A stretch of DNA of 64,000 nucleotides from positions 1-64,000 of the forward strand of contig JAUXRX010000028.1 of assembly GCA_030681645.1 (NCBI GenBank). The letters run 5' to 3'. Below are positions 9,046 through 17,501 of the stretch, piece after piece (position 1 is the stretch's first letter; each line of letters begins with the position of its first letter). Source of the DNA: Archangium sp. (GTDB lineage Bacteria; Myxococcota; Myxococcia; Myxococcales; Myxococcaceae). The position numbers were made by a program, and so were the translations under genes. The notes beneath the pieces are model-generated. The model was given only the letters and a program-made list of their open reading frames with translations, made no database searches and was not told the DNA's origin.

Positions 9046-10202
9046 TTCGGAATCGCGATGAGGAGCTTCTGGCCCTGGCCGTTGTCGTACTCGAGGCCCA
9101 GCCCGGTCTTCGTCACGCCGGCCGGCAGCGGCTTCGTTCCTCCGGCCGCCAGGTCAGCGAACAGGTCCAGCAGCACCGCCGTCTCGTCGGAGGCGGCGAG
9201 GAACTTCGCGTACTGCGTCGCGGCGTTGACGTCGGTCGTGCCCTCGAACGTCGCGTCCACCGCTTCGCTCGCGCTCACCCGCTCCGCGCCCGGTGCATCC
9301 GCCACCGAGCTCAGCTTGCGCATCGCCGCGTCCCACTGGTGCCAGAGCCGGCCCACCCGCAACCTCCGCTTCAGGCCCGGCGCGCCCACCGGCAGCGCCG
9401 CGGGAGGAAGCTGCGTGCGAATGGGATCGCCCGAGACCCAGGCGAACACCACCAGGCTCAGCTTGAGCCGCTCGAGGTCGATCAGCTCGTGCGGCGTGGC
9501 GAGGCGGTTCTTGAGTGACGCCCAGGGCTTCGCCACCTGCGCCCGCACGTCGGCGGGCACCGCGGCCAGCGCCTCTCCACAGGCCGGCGCGAGCCGGCGC
9601 ACCGCCATCCGCGCGTGCAGCGCCCCCGCCAGGCCCAGGTGCGATTGATCAGCCACCATCGCCCAGGTCTGCGAACACCGCTCGAGCGCCACCTCGGGTT
9701 GCTGGTCGCCCAGCAGCACCCGCAGCTCGAGCGCCGTGAACTCGATCAACGCGGGGATGGCGGAAGCCAGGCGCACCTGCCGGGGGTGCGTGTCCGGCGC
9801 CCAGGGCGCGACGCCCTCGACGTACGAGAGCTTCATCGATTCCCCGCAGCCTCGCAGCGAGGTGGCCCACGGGCTGAACGCCTTCATCTTCGCGCGCACG
9901 TCTTCGGGGAGGTCGGTGATGGCCTTCGCCCCGGTGATGAAGTCTTCGAGCGGCTTTTCCTTGCCGTAGAACGGCGCGAAGTCGCTCGCGGTGACGTCCA
10001 GCATCGCGCCCACGCACTGGTAGCCGTTGTCGTGCAGCGGCGCCTGCGGGGGCGGCGTGCGCGTGATGAGGGTCTTCTTCGCGGTGGTGAGCTCGGCGAG
10101 CAACGCGTTGCCCAGGTTGCGGGTCTGCGTGTCCCAGGTGAGGAACAGCGCCACGGGGGCGGCGAGGGCCAGCGCTCCGAGGAGCAGGATGATTCGTTTC
10201 AT
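9042..10202 (-). CDS. Membrane-anchored hypothetical protein, paralogue of the downstream gene
   Basis: A 386-residue protein with an N-terminal hydrophobic anchor (MKRIILLLGALALAAPVALFL), then an extracytoplasmic helical domain. I chose the ATG at 10202 because the upstream open frame has no coding character and the signal begins there. It carries the same blocks as its paralogue: HDNGYQC, FSPWATSLRGCGESMKLSYVEGV, DQSHLGLAGALHARMAVRRLAPACGEAL. The pair arose by tandem duplication and has diverged a great deal. Its function is unknown; it follows the large TPR Ser/Thr kinase gene on the same strand, separated by a hairpin repeat. Confidence 0.75.
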   Translation of the reverse strand: MKRIILLLGALALAAPVALFLTWDTQTRNLGNALLAELTTAKKTLITRTPPPQAPLHDNGYQCVGAMLDVTASDFAPFYGKEKPLEDFITGAKAITDLPEDVRAKMKAFSPWATSLRGCGESMKLSYVEGVAPWAPDTHPRQVRLASAIPALIEFTALELRVLLGDQQPEVALERCSQTWAMVADQSHLGLAGALHARMAVRRLAPACGEALAAVPADVRAQVAKPWASLKNRLATPHELIDLERLKLSLVVFAWVSGDPIRTQLPPAALPVGAPGLKRRLRVGRLWHQWDAAMRKLSSVADAPGAERVSASEAVDATFEGTTDVNAATQYAKFLAASDETAVLLDLFADLAAGGTKPLPAGVTKTGLGLEYDNGQGQKLLIAIPK

Positions 10203-10213
10203 GGGTTCGTTTG

Positions 10214-10275
10214 CCCTCTCCCCGACCCTACCTCTCCCTCGAGGCGCGAGTTCGCATTCCCCCTCGGGGAGAGGG
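10214..10275. repeat. Inverted repeat with 12-bp perfect arms
   Basis: The arms CCCTCTCCCCGA (10214-10225) and TCGGGGAGAGGG (10264-10275) are perfectly complementary, with a 38-base loop that itself contains CCTCTCCCTCGAGG. It lies between the stop of the TPR kinase and the start of the next gene on the same strand. It may serve as a terminator-like or RNA-stabilising hairpin; there is no T-run. A related element lies at 39834-39904. Confidence 0.55.
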
Positions 10276-10291
10276 AGACAGTCGTTCACTG

Positions 10292-13192
10292 TTACAGCTT
10301 CGTGATTCGCGACAACAGTTTGTCGTCGCCCACCGAGAGCGCGTCTTCCTTCGCCTGCTGCAGCAGCGTCTGCACCCGGTCTTTCGGTCCTCCCGTGCGC
10401 AGGAGCGCCTCGGCCAGGGCCAACCTCGCCTCGCCGTGCGTGCGTCGATCCAACGGGCCCCGCTCGAGCGCCACCAGCGCCCGCTCGGCCCGCGGCAACG
10501 CCTCGGTCGCCTTGCCCAGCGCCAGGTGCGCCCGCGCGCTGCGCAACAACGTCGCGCCGGTGAGCGGAGCGTCGGCCCCGCCCAGCGCCGCCTTCATCGC
10601 CAGGTACCGCTCGCTGGCGTCGATCGCCTCGGCCCACAACCCCTCGGCGAACGCCGCCTCGCCCACCGCGTCAGCCACCGAGGCCACGTCGGGGTGTCCC
10701 GCGCCCCAGCGCTTCGTGCCCTCGGCCAGCCAGACCCGCCCCTCGGCGAGCGCTTCCTTCGCCCGGCCCAGCTGCGTGAGCGCCAGCACGTGCGCGCGCT
10801 GGAACTCGGACCACGCCCCCACCATCTCGTCGGGCGCCGTCTCGAGCCGGTGACGGATCAGCTCGAGCTCGGCGAGGCCCGCCTGCGCCTGCTGGTCGAA
10901 CACCATCATCTCGGCCGTGCTCAGCCGCGCCCGCAGCACGCGCGGCGAGTCGGGCCCGAGCTGCTGCATCAGGGACTCCATCAGCTTCGCGCAGCGCACC
11001 GCCTCGCGCGTGTCGCGCAGCTCCATCGCCAGCGTCGAGAGCGCGTTCCACGAAGAGGCGAGGGTGGGGTGGCCCGGTCCCAGCAGCCGCTCGCGAATGG
11101 CGCGCGAACGCTCGAGCTCCTGCCTGGCCAGGGTGAGCTCGCCCTGCTCGGTCAACACCCAGCCCACCGCGCTGCGCAGCCGCGCCACGTCGACGCTCTC
11201 TTCGCCCTGCTCGGCCAGGTAGAGCGCCAGGCTCTTGCGGTACGACTCGAGTGACACCGCGCGCTGCCCCGCCTGCCACTCGGTGTCGCCGATGCCCTCG
11301 GCGATGCGCGCTTCGATCGACCGGTCGCCGCCGATGCGCTCGACGATGCCGCTCGCCAGCGCCGCCCAGGTGCGCGCCTCGTCGGGCTTGTCCAGCCGCC
11401 AGCCCACCACCGAGATCAACTGCGAGAGGATCCGCGCCGCCGCCGCGTCGTCGCCGGCCACCTCGGCCGCGCGCACCGCCTGCTCGAACACCCGCCGCGC
11501 CTCGGAGAAGTTGCGCGACTGCTGCTCGAGGTCGCCCAGCGCCTCGAGCCCTTCGCTCTCCAGCGCCGAGAGCTTGAGCTGCTGCGCCTGCTGCACCGTC
11601 GACGTCAGCCGGGTGCGCGCGGCGGGAAACCGGCCCGCGGCCAGCAGCGCCCGGCCCTGGGCGAGCTGCTCTGAGAGCACCTTCGCCACCACCGCGAGCT
11701 CGGGCGGAGGCGCGCGGCGATCTTCGAGCTGCTTCACGTTCGAGCACGACGCCACCGACGACAGCTTCGAGGTCGCGGTGCCCGCGCTCGAGACCAGGTC
11801 TTCGTCGGCCGCGCCGAACGCCTCGGCCAGCGCGCCCAGCTCGGCGAGGCGGCGATCGAGGCACTCGAAGCGCAGCAAGAGCTGCCGCTCGGTCTGCTCA
11901 CCGCGCACCCGGGTGGCTTGGCAGGCCTCGGTGCGCGACAGGGTCCACTGCCTCGCCCAGCCGTCGAGCGCGTCGCGCGTCAGCACCCAGCTCGACTTCG
12001 CGAACGGCGCGCCGGTGGCCAGAAACGAGGCCTCCGACCGCTGCTTCACCGCGTCGTCCCACACGCCGTGCAGCAGCTCGTCGGCCCCCCGGCAGGCACG
12101 CGCCTGGCGCCACGAGCTCCACGAGACGAGGCCCGCCGCGCCCAGCAGCACCGCCGCGCCCGCGGCCACCGCGGCCCAGCGCCGGCGCGTCACCTGCGGG
12201 TCGTGCGAGAGCGCCGCGAGCAGCACCGTCATCGAGGCGTGGCGCTTGCCCGGCTCGGGCGCGAGCCCCGTCACGAGGATGCGGTGCACCCACGCCGGCA
12301 CGAGGCTGCCCTTCGGCGCGGGCGGCACCTCGCCGCGCGAGACCACCCGCTCGAGCTCGGGCAGCGTCCTGGCCACGTAGGGCCGCGCGCCGTAGAGCGC
12401 CTCGTAGAGCGCGACGCAGAAGGCGAACTGGTCGCTCGCCGCCGAGGTGGGCGCGCCGATGTACTGCTCGTGCGCCATGTAGCCGGGGCTGCCCATCATC
12501 GAGCCCGCCTGGGTGAGCGGCTCGTCGAGGGTAATGGGCCCTGAGCGCAGCACCACGTCGGGCGTCTCCATCACCTCGGGCAGGGTGATGCTGCGGGTGG
12601 CGCGCGCCAGGCCGAAGTCGGTGACGCGGGGCCGGCCGTCTTCCCCGACGAGCACGTTGGCCGGCTTGAAGTCGCGGTGCACCAGCCCCGCCGCGTGCGC
12701 CGCCTCGAGCCCGCGGCCCGCCTGCACGAAGAGCGCGAGCACCTCGGGCCACGGGCGCTGCTTCGCCTTCACCCACAGGTCGAGGGTCGAGCCGCGCACC
12801 AGCTCCATCGCGATGAAGACGCCCTCGCCGAAGGGCCCCGAGTCGTAGACCGGCACCACGTTCGGGTGAGCGAGCTGCGCCATCGCCTGCGCCTCGCGCA
12901 GCAGCCGCTGCTGCCCCGCGGTCTGCGACACGTCCTTGTCGGCGCGCGAGCGCAGCACCTTGATGGCCACCACCCGCTGGAGCTGGGGATCGTGCGCCGT
13001 GTAGAGCACGCCCATGCCGCCCTGCCCGAGGCGCTCGAGCACCAGGTAGCGGCCGATGGGCGCGCCGGGGGGCAGCGTGCCTTCGGGCCCCCGCTTCTCG
13101 CCGCGCACCATGGTGTCGCTGCTGTCGAGATCGCCGTCGAGCGTGCGGGCGCAGAGCGCGCAGTCGTCCGACTGGGAGTGCGGGCAGGCCAC
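10292..13192 (-). CDS. Ser/Thr protein kinase with TPR-like C-terminal half
   Basis: A Hanks-type kinase of about 966 residues. The N-terminus has a small Cys cluster (ACPHSQSDDCALC), then the kinase domain: Gly loop near 56-61, Lys78 (VAIKVL), HRDFKPANV at 172-180 and DFG at 192-194. One transmembrane helix follows near residue 340 (WAAVAAGAAVLLGAAGLVSW), then about 600 residues of helical tetratricopeptide-like repeats for protein binding. A cytosolic kinase with an extracytoplasmic TPR sensor is a common myxobacterial layout. I prefer GTG 13192, which sits one base after the preceding stop and puts the Cys cluster at the start; GTG 13225 is an alternative. Phosphorylation targets are unknown. 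Confidence 0.9.
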   Translation of the reverse strand: MACPHSQSDDCALCARTLDGDLDSSDTMVRGEKRGPEGTLPPGAPIGRYLVLERLGQGGMGVLYTAHDPQLQRVVAIKVLRSRADKDVSQTAGQQRLLREAQAMAQLAHPNVVPVYDSGPFGEGVFIAMELVRGSTLDLWVKAKQRPWPEVLALFVQAGRGLEAAHAAGLVHRDFKPANVLVGEDGRPRVTDFGLARATRSITLPEVMETPDVVLRSGPITLDEPLTQAGSMMGSPGYMAHEQYIGAPTSAASDQFAFCVALYEALYGARPYVARTLPELERVVSRGEVPPAPKGSLVPAWVHRILVTGLAPEPGKRHASMTVLLAALSHDPQVTRRRWAAVAAGAAVLLGAAGLVSWSSWRQARACRGADELLHGVWDDAVKQRSEASFLATGAPFAKSSWVLTRDALDGWARQWTLSRTEACQATRVRGEQTERQLLLRFECLDRRLAELGALAEAFGAADEDLVSSAGTATSKLSSVASCSNVKQLEDRRAPPPELAVVAKVLSEQLAQGRALLAAGRFPAARTRLTSTVQQAQQLKLSALESEGLEALGDLEQQSRNFSEARRVFEQAVRAAEVAGDDAAAARILSQLISVVGWRLDKPDEARTWAALASGIVERIGGDRSIEARIAEGIGDTEWQAGQRAVSLESYRKSLALYLAEQGEESVDVARLRSAVGWVLTEQGELTLARQELERSRAIRERLLGPGHPTLASSWNALSTLAMELRDTREAVRCAKLMESLMQQLGPDSPRVLRARLSTAEMMVFDQQAQAGLAELELIRHRLETAPDEMVGAWSEFQRAHVLALTQLGRAKEALAEGRVWLAEGTKRWGAGHPDVASVADAVGEAAFAEGLWAEAIDASERYLAMKAALGGADAPLTGATLLRSARAHLALGKATEALPRAERALVALERGPLDRRTHGEARLALAEALLRTGGPKDRVQTLLQQAKEDALSVGDDKLLSRITKL

Positions 13193-13193
13193 G

Positions 13194-13577
13194 TCAGTGC
13201 TTGAGCACCGAGTGGCCCTGGGCACCTTCCATGTTGTGCGTCATCAGGAAGGTCCAGATGGGGTAGTTCTCCGACCCGCGCCCGCCGATGCACTCGAAGT
13301 TCCAGTTCTGGGCCTGGCCGTCGTGCTCGGGGGTCGCCTGCACGAAGACCACGTCGGCGCGCTCGATGATGGCCTCGCCCACCAGCGACTTGCCCACGAT
13401 GGCCTGCACCACCGCGCTGCCGTCGTCTTCGTCGAAGAAGTCCCAGTGCAGCAGCTCGTGGTCCATCAGCACCACGTCGTTGGAGCCCACCCGGAGCAGG
13501 CAGTTGCGGTGATCCTGCAGCCAACGCCAGAAGGCCTCGAAGGTGAGCGGGGCGGCCGTCTTCGTGGAGGTCGTCAT
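13194..13577 (-). CDS. Hypothetical protein, probable partner of the TPR kinase
   Basis: A 127-residue cytosolic protein with no signal peptide or membrane segment. The ATG at 13577 gives the natural start MTTSTKTAAPLTFEAFWRWL. The sequence is acidic and aromatic (HWDFFDEDDGSAVVQ, AQNWNFECIGG, YPIWTFLMTHNMEG). No family is recognised. It ends one to two bases before the kinase start, so the two are almost certainly one operon, and it may be a regulator or substrate of that kinase. It is divergent from the multi-TM protein gene at 13661. Confidence 0.7.
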   Translation of the reverse strand: MTTSTKTAAPLTFEAFWRWLQDHRNCLLRVGSNDVVLMDHELLHWDFFDEDDGSAVVQAIVGKSLVGEAIIERADVVFVQATPEHDGQAQNWNFECIGGRGSENYPIWTFLMTHNMEGAQGHSVLKH

Positions 13578-13660
13578 GGGTGCGCGACTTACTCCCAAAC
13601 CGGCCGAAAGAGGTGGCAGGCTCAGCCCGCCGTTGTGCGTGGCCGGAAGAGGGGAATCAC

Positions 13661-14743
13661 GTGACGCTGACCGCCGCAATCGTCTGCCTCGCGCTGGGCG
13701 CGGGGGGGGCTTCTTCCGATGACCCGGTCTGGAGCGACGAGCCCACTGCCACCGACCTCAAGCCCACCCCGTCGAAGGGCCCGCAGGGCGCGGTCAACTT
13801 CGACGCGCTGCCGCCCGTGCCGCGGACGCCGGACGACGTGCGGGTCAAGCGCTTCCTGGGCGCCTTCACCGGCGGGGTGGTGGGGCTGGGCGCCTCGCTG
13901 GCCCTGATGCCGCTGGGGGACAGCCTCGGCTGCTTCGGAGGGCCGTGCGTGTCGTTCCTGCACGGGCTCATCGGCACCTTCGCGCCGCTGCTGGCGTTGG
14001 GTGGGGCGGCGATCGGCTTCGCGCTGATGGGAGGTGACGGCGGCCTCATCACGCCGGCCATCGCGCTCGCGCCCGCGTTCCTGGTGGCGCTCGCGCTGCT
14101 GAGCGTGGCGCGCGACGCCGATTCGAACACCGCGTTGAGCCTGATGCCGTACCTCATCACCTCGGGCGTCTTCCTCGCCGGTGGCGCGGCGCTGGCGCTC
14201 GACCTGCGGGCGCGGCAGCTCTCGTCGCTGGGTGGCGCGGCGAGCTGGGGCATGGCGTCCGCGGGGCGGGTGGCGGTGACCTCGCTGGTGAACGCGCTCA
14301 CCAGCACCGGCACCGCGTTCCTGGTGGCGCTGCTGTTCTCGCTCACGCAGTTCTCCCCGGTGGGCCCCATCGTCGCCGCGCTCGGCGCCGCGGCAGGCTC
14401 GTTCGGGGTGGCGGCGGCGGGCTGGGGCGTGCACCGCGCGATGAATGGGCGCGGCAGCTACCTCTCGGCGCTCTCGGGCCTGGGCCTGGGCTGGGTGGTG
14501 ACCATGGGCGGCCTGGGCCTCTACGCGCTCTCGCAGGGCGGCTTCACCAGCTTCAGCCCCATTCGCAACACCGCGGGGCTGCTCATGTTGATCGAGCTCG
14601 GGGTGGCCAGCGCCATCTTCGCCCCCACGCTCGCGCTCGAGTGGAGCCACACCAACGCCGTCGAGGCCTCGCTGCCGAAGTTCTCGTTCGGCGCGGCGCC
14701 GATTGCGCAGGGCGGGATGGTGTCAGCCGGCATGCGCTTCTGA
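13661..14743 (+). CDS. Multi-pass membrane protein
   Basis: A 360-residue protein. I chose GTG 13661, which is preceded by a purine-rich GAGGGGAA and begins a short export signal (MTLTAAIVCLALGAGG). After a polar Pro-rich segment there are about eight hydrophobic helices rich in Gly, Ala and Leu, separated by short loops, and a soluble tail ending FGAAPIAQGGMVSAGMRF. The glycine-rich helices resemble small-solute carriers or membrane-spanning scaffold proteins, but no family can be named. Its last 134 bases have a 90% identical copy at 17211-17344, the remnant of a lost paralogue. Confidence 0.72.
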   Translation: MTLTAAIVCLALGAGGASSDDPVWSDEPTATDLKPTPSKGPQGAVNFDALPPVPRTPDDVRVKRFLGAFTGGVVGLGASLALMPLGDSLGCFGGPCVSFLHGLIGTFAPLLALGGAAIGFALMGGDGGLITPAIALAPAFLVALALLSVARDADSNTALSLMPYLITSGVFLAGGAALALDLRARQLSSLGGAASWGMASAGRVAVTSLVNALTSTGTAFLVALLFSLTQFSPVGPIVAALGAAAGSFGVAAAGWGVHRAMNGRGSYLSALSGLGLGWVVTMGGLGLYALSQGGFTSFSPIRNTAGLLMLIELGVASAIFAPTLALEWSHTNAVEASLPKFSFGAAPIAQGGMVSAGMRF

Positions 14744-14744
14744 T

Positions 14745-15632
14745 TCAAGGCGCCGTCTTCGCGAACCCTTCCGCCAGCGCGTCGAAGGCCGCGCGCACGT
14801 TGGCCGACGCGCGGCGTCCGGGCGCGCACACCGCGTGGATGTCGGGCCCTTCCGCGGCCGCACCGGCGAAGAGTTCGACCAGCCGGCCGTCGCGCACGAG
14901 GTCCGCCACCATGAAGTCGAAGGCCTGGGTGACGCCGAGGCCCGCCAACGCCGCGTCCACCAGCGTCGGCCCGTGGTCGACCAGGAGCGTCGGTTCCAGC
15001 AGCAGGGGGCCTGTCGCGAACAGGAAGGGGCGCGTCTTGTTGTTCGGCGCGCGCCCCATGAGGCAGCGGTGCTGCGCCAGCTGGGCGGCCTTCACCGGCG
15101 TCCCGGCCCGGGCCAGGTAGGCGGGGGAGGCGATCGTCACCAGCCGCGTTCGCCGCAGCCGCCGCGCCACCAGCGAGGACTGGGCCAGCGTACCCACCCG
15201 CACCGCGACGTCGACCGACTCTTCGGCGAAGCGCGAGAGCTGGTCCGTCACCCGCACGTCGAAGGTCAGCCGGGGAAAGCGCGAGCTGAGCAGCGCGAGC
15301 ACCGGCACCAGCAGCGTCACCACCACGAAGGGCGCCGAGACCACCAGCCCACCCGAGGGCTCGGCGTGCGCAGCGGCCAGCGCGTCGCGGCCCCCGCTCA
15401 CCGACGCCATCGCCTGCCGGCAGCGCTCGAAGAAGAGCTCGCCCGCGCGGGTCAGGCTCACCGCGCGCGTCGTTCGGGTGAAGAGGGGCTGCCCCACGCC
15501 CGCCTCGAGCGTCTGCACCGCCTTGCTCACCGCCGCCGGGCTGATGCCCAGGCGGGTCGCGGCGCGGCGAAAGCTCTTCTCCTCCGCCACCGCGACGAAG
15601 GGGACAACCCCGCGGAAGGTCTCCAGTTCCAT
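14745..15632 (-). CDS. LysR-family transcriptional regulator
   Basis: A 295-residue LysR-type regulator of normal length. The N-terminal winged helix-turn-helix is clear (KSFRRAATRLGISPAAVSKAVQTLEAGVGQPLF, residues about 19-51). It is followed by the linker helix and a type-2 periplasmic-binding-like effector domain. It is divergent from the short-chain dehydrogenase gene at 15733, and a perfect palindrome lies five bases upstream of its own ATG. It probably regulates that dehydrogenase and itself. The effector is unknown. Confidence 0.92.
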   Translation of the reverse strand: MELETFRGVVPFVAVAEEKSFRRAATRLGISPAAVSKAVQTLEAGVGQPLFTRTTRAVSLTRAGELFFERCRQAMASVSGGRDALAAAHAEPSGGLVVSAPFVVVTLLVPVLALLSSRFPRLTFDVRVTDQLSRFAEESVDVAVRVGTLAQSSLVARRLRRTRLVTIASPAYLARAGTPVKAAQLAQHRCLMGRAPNNKTRPFLFATGPLLLEPTLLVDHGPTLVDAALAGLGVTQAFDFMVADLVRDGRLVELFAGAAAEGPDIHAVCAPGRRASANVRAAFDALAEGFAKTAP

Positions 15633-15636
15633 CGAT

Positions 15637-15655
15637 AATCAACCATAGGTTGATT
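15637..15655. promoter_or_regulatory. Palindromic operator for the LysR regulator
   Basis: The 19-bp sequence AATCAACCATAGGTTGATT has perfect 8-bp arms around a 3-bp centre and is unusually AT-rich for this genome. It sits between the divergent LysR and dehydrogenase genes. The position and symmetry fit a LysR recognition site that would repress the regulator and control the dehydrogenase promoter. This is inference from sequence. Confidence 0.65.
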
Positions 15656-15732
15656 GAGTGTTCCCGAACAGCGCGTTGTCAACCTCGTGTTGGGAGCGCA
15701 CCTTGGAGTCAACACCAACCAGGGAGCACGAC

Positions 15733-16578
15733 ATGACGAACACGAACGGAAAGACGGCAGTGATGACGGGTGGGACCTCGGGGCTGGGCGAGGCGGCGGC
15801 GGTGGCGCTCTCGGGCGCGGGCTGGCGGGTGCTGGTGGTGGGGCGCGACGCCGCGCGCGGCGCGGAGGTGGTCAAGAAGCTGGGCTCGGGCAGCGAGTTC
15901 CTCCAGGCCGACCTCTTCTCCCTCGAGGACGTGCGCCGGCTGGCAGGGGAGATTCAGCGGCGGGCGCCGAAGCTCGACTTGCTGGTCAACAACGCGGGCG
16001 GCGTCTTCAGCGCGTCGGAGCCGACGGTGGACGGGCTCGAGCGGACCTTCGCGCTCAACGTGGCGGCGCCCTTCGTGCTCACCGAGGCGCTGGTCGAGCC
16101 GCTCGCCGCCGCGCGGGGCCGGGTGGTCAACGTGGTCACCGGGGTGGCGAACGGCTTCAAGGCGAGCCTGGAGCAGTTGGTCGGCCCGAAGGCGAAGGGC
16201 GGCATGATGGCCTACGCGCGCAACAAGCTGGCGTTGATCGCCGTGACCAACGAGCAGCAGAAGCGGCTCGGGGCGAGGGGCATCACGGTGGTGGCGCTGC
16301 ACCCGGGCATCATCCCCACCACGCGCTTCGGTCACACCATGACGGGCTTCAACCCCTTCACCACCATCGGCCCGGTGATGGCGAAGCTGTTCGGTTTCGG
16401 CATCACCGCCGAGAAGGCGGCGGCGCGCTTCGTCGACGTGGGCACGGCCCCGGTGGAGCAGGCGGGGTACTACTACGAGGGCAAGCTGCGCCCCGCGCCG
16501 AAGCTCACGCTGGACCCCGAGTTCTCCAGCTCACTGTGGACGAAGCTCGAGGCGGTGACGCGTGGAGCCGCTGCCTGA
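15733..16578 (+). CDS. Short-chain dehydrogenase/reductase
   Basis: A 281-residue SDR oxidoreductase. The nucleotide-binding motif TGGTSGLGEAAA lies near residue 12, the NNAGG motif follows at mid-protein, and the catalytic Tyr-x3-Lys is YARNK. The overall pattern resembles retinol-dehydrogenase/light-dependent-protochlorophyllide-reductase-like SDRs acting on carbonyls or alcohols with NAD(P)H. I chose the ATG at 15733 because AGGGAG lies upstream and the Rossmann strand begins ten residues later. It is divergent from a LysR gene that probably controls it. Confidence 0.9.
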   Translation: MTNTNGKTAVMTGGTSGLGEAAAVALSGAGWRVLVVGRDAARGAEVVKKLGSGSEFLQADLFSLEDVRRLAGEIQRRAPKLDLLVNNAGGVFSASEPTVDGLERTFALNVAAPFVLTEALVEPLAAARGRVVNVVTGVANGFKASLEQLVGPKAKGGMMAYARNKLALIAVTNEQQKRLGARGITVVALHPGIIPTTRFGHTMTGFNPFTTIGPVMAKLFGFGITAEKAAARFVDVGTAPVEQAGYYYEGKLRPAPKLTLDPEFSSSLWTKLEAVTRGAAA

Positions 16579-16581
16579 CGC

Positions 16582-17118
16582 TCACTTCGGACGGCTGATC
16601 ATCTTCGCGCCGATTCGTTCCCGCGGCTCGTCGACCTGGTCGATCTGCACCTCGACCGCGGTGCCCGGCTTGTAGTCGCCGGGCTTCGTGCCCGGGGGCA
16701 GGTCGCTCTCGTGCACCAGCGCGAAGACGCGCGGGGCCAACAGCACGAAGACGCCGTGCTCGGCGATCGACTCGACCTCGGCCTTCTGCTTCGTGCCGAC
16801 GGGGTACCGCTTCGTGAGCGGCGCGAGCGGCGGCCCGGGGATCTTCGCGGCGATGCGCTGCTTCACGAGGTCGACCGAGAGCACCACCACCTGCACCTCG
16901 TTCCCCACTGCGTAGTCGGCCGGCGTCTTGCCCGGAGGCAGGTCGCTCTTGTGCACCAGGGCGAACACCTTCGGCTCGAGCTCGACGAACACGCCCAGCC
17001 CGCTGGAAGGGAGCGACTCGACCTTCGCCTTCACCTGCGCGCCCACCGGGTACTTCGCGGCCTTCGCGGTCCACTCGTCGGGGTGAGCTGCCAGCACGGC
17101 CATCGTGAGCATGAGCAT
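16582..17118 (-). CDS. Protein with two tandem S1-like RNA-binding repeats and a short leader
   Basis: A 178-residue protein made of two similar units of about 75 residues. Unit one runs from YPVGAQVKAKVES through FALVHKSDLPPG to KQRIAAKI; unit two runs from YPVGTKQKAEVES through FALVHESDLPPG to RERIGAKM. The pattern V-x-V-x-GVFV...VHxSDLPP matches the OB-fold S1 domain that binds RNA. The first residues (MLMLTMAVLAAHPDEW) look like a short export signal, which would be odd for an RNA-binding protein, so the start or the location is uncertain. It is convergent with the SDR gene. Confidence 0.7.
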   Translation of the reverse strand: MLMLTMAVLAAHPDEWTAKAAKYPVGAQVKAKVESLPSSGLGVFVELEPKVFALVHKSDLPPGKTPADYAVGNEVQVVVLSVDLVKQRIAAKIPGPPLAPLTKRYPVGTKQKAEVESIAEHGVFVLLAPRVFALVHESDLPPGTKPGDYKPGTAVEVQIDQVDEPRERIGAKMISRPK

Positions 17119-17210
17119 CGCGAGAGCGTATTCTCCCGCTCGCCGGAGTTGCTCTCCGTTCTGAACCGAGGCGGCTCTGAGGGTGCGCGGTGAGTCGTGG
17201 ATCTGATCAG

Positions 17211-17344
17211 GCGCCCTCTTCGCGCCCACCCTCGCGCTCGAGTGGAGCCACACCAACGCGGTCGAGGCCTCGATGCCGAAGTTCTCGTTCAGCGCCGCGC
17301 CGACTTCCCAGGGCGGGATGGTGTCGGCCGGCATGAGGTTCTGA
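17211..17344 (+). pseudogene. Remnant of a paralogue of the multi-pass membrane protein (3' end only)
   Basis: This 134-base stretch aligns without gaps to 14610-14743, the end of the multi-pass membrane protein gene, with about 13 mismatches (90% identity). The reading frame and stop codon are kept and encode FAPTLALEWSHTNAVEAS then GGMVSAGMRF. Several of the changes are synonymous or conservative, so the source was a diverged, once-functional second copy, not a recent duplication. Nothing upstream resembles the rest of the gene. Confidence 0.75.
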
Positions 17345-17501
17345 CGGTCGGGGTGATGGGCCGAGTTCGAGCTCAGCCTATGCGCCGAAAGACGAACTGG
17401 CGGTGATGCGCAAGGTAGTGGAGGTGTCGGGGCAGCAGGCCGTCGACACGAAGCGCCTGGCTGAGCCCCAGGATTGGTCACGCTGTTTCCGGAAGAACTG
17501 A
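17345..17501 (+). other. Intergenic stretch with an open frame that looks like a gene remnant
   Basis: Between the paralogue remnant and the stop of the 139-residue gene there is a frame open from about 17346 to a stop at 17499-17501. It reads AYAPKDELAVMRKVVEVS and continues for about 25 more residues (QQAVDTKRLAEPQDWSRC). The composition is protein-like but there is no convincing start with a ribosome-binding site (an ATG lies at 17406). It overlaps the 3' end of the opposite gene. It is probably the 3' end of a lost gene. Confidence 0.3.
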
